From Bacteroidales bacterium GP2 (GTDB lineage Bacteria; Bacteroidota; Bacteroidia; Bacteroidales; Muribaculaceae), in contig DAAJ01000133.1 in assembly GCA_001701115.1 (NCBI GenBank), positions 1 through 5,254 on the forward strand: a stretch of 5,254 bases of DNA. Direction: 5' to 3'. A model generated the notes under the pieces. That model was not told the origin of the DNA. It worked only from the letters and a program-made list of their open reading frames with translations, and searched no databases. Positions 1 through 5,254 of this stretch are shown here, piece by piece (position 1 is the stretch's first letter; each line of letters starts with the position of its first letter). Position numbers and translations under genes: made by a program.

Positions 1-5
1 ATTGC

Positions 6-1226
6 TTATGTCGAACTCACGTTATTTATGGTTAAAAGAGGGAGTTCTATTCTTATGGTAGTTCCTTTCCCCGGTTCGGAATACTTCACGAAAATCCGTC
101 CACGGTGATAGTCCTCAATGATTCTCCGGGCAAGCGTAAGCCCAAGTCCCCAGCCTCTCTTTTTGGTGGTGAATCCCGGACGGAATATTGTTTTGAAATG
201 CTTTCTGGGCAGCCCTTTGCCGGTGTCCGTCACATCTATGGTTATCTTGTTGCCGGGTTTGTCAACGGAGGTGGATACATCCAGTCTGCCTTCCCCTTCC
301 ATCGCATCCACAGCATTTTTTATGAGATTCTCCATAACCCATTCCATCAGCGGCGGGCACATGTCGCTTTGCACGTCTCCGGCATTTAGCTCTGTGGTTA
401 TTTCCACTGATTTAGATATGCGTGTGCGCATATATTCGCTGCAATGGTGCACAAGTTCATCGACAGTAGCCGGTTCCAGCTTCGGGCGCGACCCTACTTT
501 TGAGAAACGCGATGCTATTGAAGCGAGACGGTTTACATCTTTGTCTATCTCCTTTACAATTTCTGGGTCGGTGCCGTTTGCGGCAAGTATCTGGTTCCAG
601 GCGAGGAGTGATGATATAGGAGTGCCGAGCTGATGTGCAGTCTCCTTGGTGAGTCCTACCCATACTTTGTTTTGTTCCGCTTTTTTTGTCGCACTCATGG
701 CGAAATACACCATTCCTACGAATGCCAGCATTACAAGGGTTTGCACATAGGGGTAGTAGTTCATTCGTTGGAGCAGGGTGGAATCGCGGTAGTACAGATG
801 CTGCGTGCTTACTGAATCGATGGCTATGTCAATTCGGTTGTTACTGCGTTTGAGCTCCTCAAGCTGTTTTTTAAGGAACAGGGCGTTTGCTTCTGATGCC
901 GTGCCGCTGCTGTCTACTGGCTCCGGCAAATTGAAATTACGATAGAAGATGATGTTGTAATCGTTGTCGACAAGAAGTACCGGGATGGTGTGGTTAGCCT
1001 CTATGACGCTCAGCATAAAATCCACATCGGTTCCTTGCCCGTCTCCTGAATCTCCTGCAAGTCGCTTGGTGGCATCCGCCCATATTTCCATGCGCTCACG
1101 CTCCTGCGCCGAGAGGTCTTTGACAAGGTGGTTGGAAAAATACAGGAAAAACGCCACAACTGCAGCTGCGGCAATAAGGAGCAGCCATGCTCCGCGGCGT
1201 CGTATTAAGTAAATATCTTTCAACAT
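6..1226 (-). CDS. Membrane-bound sensor histidine kinase without HAMP domain
   Basis: The product is a 406-residue inner-membrane sensor kinase, expected to autophosphorylate on histidine and pass the phosphate to a response regulator not present in this window. A basic N-terminus (RRR at 9-11) precedes TM1 at about 12-32. A periplasmic segment of about 125 residues follows, with a PAS/Cache-like stretch near 81-98 (IPVLLVDNDYNIIFYRNF), then TM2 at about 160-178. The DHp H-box is AHQLGTPISSL with phospho-acceptor H198. The ATPase domain shows the N-box (ENLIKNAVDAM, N300 and N304), G1 (DTGKG, 334-338), an F-box-like IFRPGFTTK (347-355) and G2 (GWGLGL, 358-363), so all catalytic boxes look intact. 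Only about 20 residues separate TM2 from H198, too few for a HAMP domain. I chose the ATG at 1226 because it directly precedes TM1; the reading frame stays open 120 codons further upstream, but that stretch lies antisense to the helicase gene and shows no domain. The inducing signal is unknown. Confidence 0.93.
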   Translation of the reverse strand: MLKDIYLIRRRGAWLLLIAAAAVVAFFLYFSNHLVKDLSAQERERMEIWADATKRLAGDSGDGQGTDVDFMLSVIEANHTIPVLLVDNDYNIIFYRNFNLPEPVDSSGTASEANALFLKKQLEELKRSNNRIDIAIDSVSTQHLYYRDSTLLQRMNYYPYVQTLVMLAFVGMVYFAMSATKKAEQNKVWVGLTKETAHQLGTPISSLLAWNQILAANGTDPEIVKEIDKDVNRLASIASRFSKVGSRPKLEPATVDELVHHCSEYMRTRISKSVEITTELNAGDVQSDMCPPLMEWVMENLIKNAVDAMEGEGRLDVSTSVDKPGNKITIDVTDTGKGLPRKHFKTIFRPGFTTKKRGWGLGLTLARRIIEDYHRGRIFVKYSEPGKGTTIRIELPLLTINNVSST

Positions 1227-1240
1227 AGTACAAACGTACT
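1227..1240. repeat. Perfect 5-bp inverted repeat abutting the kinase start codon
   Basis: AGTAC at 1227-1231 and GTACT at 1236-1240 are perfect inverted repeats separated by AAAC. The repeat touches the ATG of the histidine kinase (1226-1224 on the minus strand). Read as minus-strand RNA it would be a 5-bp stem with a GUUU loop just ahead of the start codon; read as DNA it is a small operator-like palindrome. It also contains a candidate -7 element. A 5-bp repeat can occur by chance, so function is only a suggestion. Confidence 0.4.
1231..1238 (-). promoter_or_regulatory. Possible -7 element for the histidine kinase
   Basis: On the minus strand this reads TACGTTTG, a full match to the Bacteroidota -7 consensus TAnnTTTG. 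It ends only 4 bases before the kinase ATG, so a transcript started from it would be nearly leaderless. No TTTG-like -33 element is seen at the expected distance upstream. A weaker partial match (TTTATTTG on the minus strand, 1297-1290) would give a leader of more than 50 bases and is an alternative. Confidence 0.25.
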
Positions 1241-1345
1241 GTATTCTTCCATTATTGCAGGAGTGGCTCTGAAACTGACGCGAATTTAGCAAATAAAGAG
1301 TGAAATTTTGGTAAACAGTGATATAAATGTTGTTTTGGATTGTTG

Positions 1346-1353
1346 TATCTTTG
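1346..1353 (+). promoter_or_regulatory. Bacteroidota -7 promoter element for the helicase operon
   Basis: TATCTTTG matches the TAnnTTTG consensus of the primary sigma factor in Bacteroidota exactly and lies 21 bases before the helicase ATG, predicting a short A/T-rich leader of roughly 15 bases. A well-spaced -33 TTG is not obvious: the nearest TTG-containing bases (1330-1332 and 1335-1337) are too close, and TTTG at 1307-1310 is too far. The call therefore rests on the -7 match and its position. As no other promoter is evident to the right, it probably drives all four plus-strand genes. Confidence 0.6.
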
Positions 1354-1374
1354 TAACTTAAATATATATCGAAA

Positions 1375-3162
1375 ATGAAGACATTTGAAGAATTGGGCGT
1401 AAGAGATGATTTGCGCCGCGCTATAGAGGAACTTGGATTTGAGAATCCGATGCCGGTACAGGAAAAGGTAATACCGCATCTTCTTAATGAAGACACAGAT
1501 GTTGTCGCGCTTGCGCAGACCGGCACAGGCAAAACAGCAGCCTTCGGTTTGCCGGTGCTCCAGCGCATCAATCCGGATATCAACAAGCCTCAGGCGTTGA
1601 TTCTTTCTCCTACCCGCGAACTATGTCTTCAGATTGGCAGCGACCTGGCGGACTTTTCAAAATATATGCCCGCTGTGAAAGTGCTCCCTGTTTATGGCGG
1701 CTCAAGCATAGAAAGCCAGATACGTGCCCTTAAAGGTGGAGTGCAGATTATTGTTGCAACTCCTGGACGATTGATAGACCTTATAAAAAGAGGTGTTGTT
1801 GATTTGAGGGATGTGCACACCGTTATCCTTGATGAGGCGGATGAGATGCTCAATATGGGTTTCCTTGATTCTATTGATGCAATTCTTGCCCATGTGCCTG
1901 AGGAGAGGAAGATGCTCATGTTCTCCGCCACTATGCCTGACGAAATTGCGAAAATAGCCAAGAAGTACATGCACTCTCCAGTGGAGTTTGTGGTTGGTAA
2001 CCGTAATGAGGGTTCTGCAAATGTTAAGCATGTGTATTATATGGTGAATGCGCGCGACAAGTATCTTGCCCTTAAGCGTATTGCCGACGATACTCCTAAT
2101 ATATACGCCATTATTTTCTGCCGCACCCGCCGGGATACCCAGGAGATTGCGGACAAGCTGATACAGGATGGCTATAATGCGGACGCGCTTCACGGAGATT
2201 TGTCACAGCAGCAGCGTGACATTGTTATGAAGAAATTCCGTGACAGGGTCATTACTCTTCTTGTTGCCACGGATGTTGCGGCAAGAGGTCTTGACGTTGA
2301 TGACCTGACGCATGTTATCAATTACGGTTTGCCTGATGACACAGCGGTATATACCCACCGCTCCGGACGTACAGGGCGTGCAGGGAAGACCGGTGTGAGC
2401 GTGGCAATCATTCACTCACGCGAGAAGGGCAAACTTCGTGAAATTGAAAAGAAGATAGGCAAGAAATTCGAGCGCAAGGAGGTCCCGACTCCCGAACATA
2501 TCATTGAGAAGCAGCTTTACAATCTTGCAGACCGCATAGAGAAAGTGAAAGTCGATGATGAGGAAATCAACAAATACATGCCCGGTGTCAGCCGTAAGCT
2601 CAGTTGGCTGTCGCAGGAAGATTTGCTTAAGAGAGTGCTTTCGCTTGAGTTCAACCGACTCCTTGATTACTATCGCGACGCTCCCTCTATCGACTTCATA
2701 GATGAGAAGCCGAAAAAGGAGAGGAAAGAGAAGAAGGAACATGAAAGACCCCGCAATGAAAAAGAGAAGGACCGCAGGACCGCTGAAAGGGGAATGGCGA
2801 GAATTTATATCAATGCCGGAAAAGGTGACGGGTTTTATGCCGGCAATCTGATTGATATGCTCAACCATCTTGTTGAAGGCAAGAGGGTGGATGTAGGCAG
2901 GATTGACCTGATGCCCCACTATTCGCTTTTCGATGTGCCTAAAGCAGAAGCGCGTAGGGTTGTGACCGGTCTTACAGGTGCCGACTTCCTTGGCAAGCGT
3001 ATCTACAGTGAAGTGGCAGACCCGGACAAAGATTACGCCCGTGCAAGCACAAGGCGCTCTAAAAATGCAGAAGCGGACAATGAGCCGGAGTCGACTTACG
3101 AGTATTTCTTGAAGAAGAGCCGCTCATCCGCAAAAAAGACAAAGAAATCAAAGAAGAAATAA
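1375..3162 (+). CDS. deaD: DEAD-box ATP-dependent RNA helicase, DeaD/CsdA-like, with DbpA-type RNA-binding domain
   Basis: This 595-residue cytoplasmic enzyme should unwind RNA duplexes using ATP. All core motifs are visible: Q motif with F4 and Q29, Walker A AQTGTGKT (47-54), PTREL (79-83), TPGR (129-132), DEAD (153-156), SAT (184-186), IIFCRTRR (246-253), ATDVAARGLDV (298-308) and HRSGRTGRAGK (328-338). A helical region at about 370-440 is followed by a Lys/Glu/Arg-rich linker (444-472), a DbpA-type RNA-binding domain at about 474-547 and a lysine-rich tail ending KKSKKK. Core, linker, RNA-binding domain and basic tail occur in the same order in E. coli DeaD/CsdA (about 630 residues), which acts in ribosome assembly and cold adaptation; the same role here is inferred. 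DbpA and other relatives share the C-terminal domain, so the exact subfamily is less certain than the helicase assignment. The start sits just before the Q motif and 21 bases after a -7 element. It is the first gene of the rightward operon, 7 bp before the next gene. Confidence 0.96.
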   Translation: MKTFEELGVRDDLRRAIEELGFENPMPVQEKVIPHLLNEDTDVVALAQTGTGKTAAFGLPVLQRINPDINKPQALILSPTRELCLQIGSDLADFSKYMPAVKVLPVYGGSSIESQIRALKGGVQIIVATPGRLIDLIKRGVVDLRDVHTVILDEADEMLNMGFLDSIDAILAHVPEERKMLMFSATMPDEIAKIAKKYMHSPVEFVVGNRNEGSANVKHVYYMVNARDKYLALKRIADDTPNIYAIIFCRTRRDTQEIADKLIQDGYNADALHGDLSQQQRDIVMKKFRDRVITLLVATDVAARGLDVDDLTHVINYGLPDDTAVYTHRSGRTGRAGKTGVSVAIIHSREKGKLREIEKKIGKKFERKEVPTPEHIIEKQLYNLADRIEKVKVDDEEINKYMPGVSRKLSWLSQEDLLKRVLSLEFNRLLDYYRDAPSIDFIDEKPKKERKEKKEHERPRNEKEKDRRTAERGMARIYINAGKGDGFYAGNLIDMLNHLVEGKRVDVGRIDLMPHYSLFDVPKAEARRVVTGLTGADFLGKRIYSEVADPDKDYARASTRRSKNAEADNEPESTYEYFLKKSRSSAKKTKKSKKK

Positions 3163-3169
3163 TCCGCTA

Positions 3170-3811
3170 ATGAAATTATCAAGATTTTTTTCTGTAGCTA
3201 CAATGCTACTGCTTGGCGCAGGCGCAGCTTTCGCCCAGCTGACCGCATCGCAGGCGTTTGCAGATGCTCCGCAGAATGTTTTTCCCCTGCTTGACCATAA
3301 TACCAAGCTGGATATGATTGACTACTTTAACAGCGGAATGTCTACGGCATCTAAAAACGCGATGGACGGCAAGTCGAGGATAACGGCGATAACTCCGGCT
3401 AAGGTGGAAATCAGCATGACTGATGCATCGAGCTATGAGCTTGCTCTCCTTCCGACCGCGAATGGCGACACTGTCGTAGCCTTGATAACTACAGTTGCTA
3501 CTCCTGCGCCTGACAGTCAGATGACCCTCTTCAGCAAAGATTGGGCGACGAATCTCACGTCTTCGCTCTATTCTAAGCCGGGCATGGCAGATTGGCTGAC
3601 AGAGGAGGGCAAAGCGAATTCCGGGGAAGTGGAGGGGCTTGTGCCTTTCCTTCTGGTGAGCTACACTTATAATCCGGAAACAAAACAGCTGACTCTGACT
3701 AACAATACCGGCAAATTCATGTCACCGGAATTGTTTGAAATGGTCGAGCCGTCACTTAAAAAGACAATGGTGTTTAGCTGGAACGGCATGAAATTTGTGC
3801 CGGCTCTATGA
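3170..3811 (+). CDS. DUF3256 family exported protein of unknown function
   Basis: The 213-residue product starts with a clear signal peptide: basic KLSR, a hydrophobic core (about 6-19) and an AFA-Q cleavage site predicted after residue 22, leaving a mature protein of about 191 residues. There is no cysteine after the cleavage site, so it is not a lipoprotein; export to the periplasm or beyond is expected. Order and wording of conserved stretches (the ADAPQNVFPLL segment near 31-41, DMIDYFNSGM at 48-57, ELALLPTANGDTVVALITT near 90-108, then a FSKDW segment near 125) resemble the DUF3256 family as I remember it from Bacteroidales. No catalytic motif is recognised. The start lies 7 bp after the helicase stop, with A/G-rich AAGAAG at 3151-3156 as a possible weak ribosome binding site. 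Its stop codon overlaps the xseA start (ATGA), implying translational coupling. Membership rests on recall, not on a search. Confidence 0.85.
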   Translation: MKLSRFFSVATMLLLGAGAAFAQLTASQAFADAPQNVFPLLDHNTKLDMIDYFNSGMSTASKNAMDGKSRITAITPAKVEISMTDASSYELALLPTANGDTVVALITTVATPAPDSQMTLFSKDWATNLTSSLYSKPGMADWLTEEGKANSGEVEGLVPFLLVSYTYNPETKQLTLTNNTGKFMSPELFEMVEPSLKKTMVFSWNGMKFVPAL

Positions 3812-5145
3812 TAGCACGGTCATTTGCAGAGAAGCCGGACTCCGGCAGCAACCAGGCGATTTCGCTGCGCGAACTGAACAGGCGTGTGGCGAATTTGCTG
3901 TCTGTGCCCCAGTTGCAGAATGTATGGGTGACAGCGGAATTAAGCGATGTTCGTGAGAGCGGCGGGCACTGCTATCTGGAGCTGATAGACAAAAATGAGT
4001 CTACAGGGATTATTGATGCGCGTCTTCGCGGCATCATCTGGGCATCCTATTTCTATAAGATAAGTGCGACTTTCGCTGCATATACAGGGCAAAGGCTCTC
4101 TACCGGGTTGAGGGTAATGGTGCGTGGAAGCATAAACTACCACGCCGCATACGGAATGTCTTTTGTCATAAATGACATCAATCCGTCGTTTACCCTCGGC
4201 GATGTGGAGCGTCGGCGTAAGGAAATCTTGATGCGCCTTGATGCAGAGGGTATTCTGGACCTTAACCGGAGCCTGGAGTGGAACAGCCCGTCATTGCGTA
4301 TCGCAATAGTGTCGGCAAAAGGGGCGGCAGGGTATGGCGACTTCATGAACCAGTTGTATTCCAACTCCTCCTCGCTGAGATTCGTGACTCGTCTTTTCCC
4401 GGCGATACTTCAAGGTGAACGGGCGGCGAGTTCGGTTATAGCCGCGCTTGATGAGATAAATGCAAGCATAGATGATTGGGACTGTGTGGTTATTATCCGC
4501 GGAGGTGGCGCAACAAGCGACCTGGTTTCATTTGATAATTATGACCTTGCCGCAAATGTGGCACAGTTCCCGTTGCCGGTGATTGTTGGTATCGGGCATG
4601 AACGGGATGTTACCGTGCTTGATTATGTGGCAAATGTAAGAGTCAAAACTCCGACTGCCGCAGCCGAGATGCTTATAGCACGTGCTGAAGAGCTGTTGTC
4701 GCACCTGCGTGACACTGCATCTGATATGCTTCTGGCAATAAACGCTAAAATTGGCGGTTGTAATACCCAACTTGCTTATCTGGAAGCCCAGTTGCCTGTA
4801 GCGCCGATGACGGCAATAGAACGTAAACGCTTGAGGCTTGATGCTGCAACATCCTCTCTCCATGCGTTGACTGTCGGGCGAATTGCTCCGCAGATGGCGC
4901 AGCTTGATCAGATGCCGCGTGCGTTCAGGCTTGCCATTGACAATATGTTGGCAAGGCGTAGGGACAAGCTTGCTTCTTGTGCCTCTCTTGTTGAGGTGCT
5001 GTCTCCTATGGCGACCCTTAAACGCGGATACACCATAACCAGGATAGGGGGAAAGGCTGTGACTTCGGCAACCGCATTAACTCCCGGAGATAAAATAGTC
5101 ACAATTTTCAGTGACGGCAAAACGGAATCAATAATAACTGAATAG
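3808..5145 (+). CDS. xseA: Exodeoxyribonuclease VII large subunit
   Basis: XseA is the catalytic subunit of exonuclease VII, which with several copies of XseB degrades single-stranded DNA from both ends into oligonucleotides and takes part in repair. The 445 residues are close to the E. coli length (456). An N-terminal OB-fold spans about 18-125 (ISLRELNRRV, then the SGGHCYLELID motif at 51-61). The nuclease domain shows GAAGYGDFMNQL (172-183), RGGGATSDLVSFD (231-243) and GIGHERDVTVLDYVA (261-275), then TPTAAAE (281-287). R231, H264 and D267 fit the E. coli catalytic residues R205, H238 and D241, with the same R-to-H spacing of 33; D178 probably matches D155. A helical region (about 287-395), expected to bind XseB, leads to the C-terminal LSPMATLKRGYTI motif. 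The ATG overlaps the stop of the DUF3256 gene by 4 bases, with no Shine-Dalgarno sequence, so coupled translation is likely. The gene appears intact. Confidence 0.98.
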   Translation: MIARSFAEKPDSGSNQAISLRELNRRVANLLSVPQLQNVWVTAELSDVRESGGHCYLELIDKNESTGIIDARLRGIIWASYFYKISATFAAYTGQRLSTGLRVMVRGSINYHAAYGMSFVINDINPSFTLGDVERRRKEILMRLDAEGILDLNRSLEWNSPSLRIAIVSAKGAAGYGDFMNQLYSNSSSLRFVTRLFPAILQGERAASSVIAALDEINASIDDWDCVVIIRGGGATSDLVSFDNYDLAANVAQFPLPVIVGIGHERDVTVLDYVANVRVKTPTAAAEMLIARAEELLSHLRDTASDMLLAINAKIGGCNTQLAYLEAQLPVAPMTAIERKRLRLDAATSSLHALTVGRIAPQMAQLDQMPRAFRLAIDNMLARRRDKLASCASLVEVLSPMATLKRGYTITRIGGKAVTSATALTPGDKIVTIFSDGKTESIITE

Positions 5146-5147
5146 CA

Positions 5148-5254
5148 ATGGAATTTAAGAACGTAAAAGAATTGACATATAACCAGGCGGTAGCAGAGCT
5201 GGATTCGATTCTGCGCACAATGCAGAGTGATAATTGCGATATAGACAGCCTTGC
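5148..5254 (+). CDS. xseB: Exodeoxyribonuclease VII small subunit, 5' part only
   Basis: This is the start of the small subunit, which binds the helical region of XseA and is needed for active exonuclease VII. The ATG lies 2 bp after the xseA stop. Thirty-five codons are visible, reading MEFKNVKELTYNQAVAELDS and then ILRTMQSDNCDIDSL. The pattern of a tyrosine-containing entry, A-x-x-E-L, a helix and a short acidic turn before S-L matches the first helix of the XseB family, whose members are usually 60-80 residues. The rest lies beyond the window edge. No ribosome binding site is evident, so translation probably depends on the upstream gene. Confidence 0.93.
   Translation, partial: MEFKNVKELTYNQAVAELDSILRTMQSDNCDIDSL

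Noticed and set aside
118..633. Plus-strand open frame of 171 codons inside the kinase gene
   Set aside because: It is antisense to the conserved kinase DHp and ATPase domains, whose motifs are intact, and its translation shows no family resemblance.
1307..1337. TTTG and TTG words as a -33 element for the helicase promoter
   Set aside because: None sits at the 19-23 base spacing expected from the -7 element; they are either about 35 or no more than 13 bases away.
1227..1586. Upstream extension of the kinase reading frame by 120 codons on the minus strand
   Set aside because: The added part lies antisense to the helicase start and the intergenic region, has no recognisable domain, and would put a long irrelevant stretch before TM1. 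The ATG at 1226 fits a membrane kinase.
2416..2919. Minus-strand open frame of 167 codons with hydrophobic stretches inside the helicase gene
   Set aside because: The hydrophobic Phe/Leu runs are the reverse complement of Lys/Glu-rich helicase codons (AAG, AAA, GAG read backward), a typical antisense artefact.
3112..3162. A-rich repeats at the helicase 3' end as a simple-sequence repeat or terminator
   Set aside because: They encode the lysine-rich tail, have no stem-forming partner and are followed after 7 bp by the next gene.
4528..4863. Minus-strand open frame of 111 codons inside xseA
   Set aside because: It lies opposite the catalytic GHERD region and helical domain of xseA, with no promoter or domain of its own.

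Overview
The window reads as ordinary chromosomal DNA from a member of the Bacteroidota, most likely the order Bacteroidales and possibly a Muribaculaceae-like gut bacterium. This rests on four things: a DUF3256-type secreted protein (a family I know from Bacteroidales), a TAnnTTTG-type -7 promoter element, start codons without a strong Shine-Dalgarno sequence, and a histidine kinase whose H-box reads AHQLGTPISSL, a form familiar from this phylum. The family-level placement is a guess.

Layout: positions 6-1226 on the minus strand encode a membrane-bound sensor histidine kinase with its stop codon just inside the left edge. A 148-bp divergent intergenic region (1227-1374) holds a short perfect inverted repeat against the kinase start codon and a good -7 element for the rightward genes. 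From 1375 to the right edge four plus-strand genes are packed tightly: a DEAD-box RNA helicase with a DbpA-type RNA-binding domain (1375-3162), a small exported DUF3256 protein (3170-3811), the exodeoxyribonuclease VII large subunit xseA (3808-5145), and the start of the small subunit xseB (5148 onward, cut by the window end). Gaps are 7 bp, a 4-bp ATGA overlap and 2 bp, so these four genes almost certainly form one transcription unit.

Functionally, XseA and XseB form one enzyme, a nuclease that degrades single-stranded DNA. The helicase acts on structured RNA and the DUF3256 protein is predicted to leave the cytoplasm, so the operon mixes unrelated compartments. No mobile element, CRISPR array, tRNA, rRNA or phage gene was seen, and I found no clear sign of a new multi-gene system. 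The points most worth a second look are the DUF3256 gene placed in a nucleic-acid operon and the inverted repeat at the kinase start.
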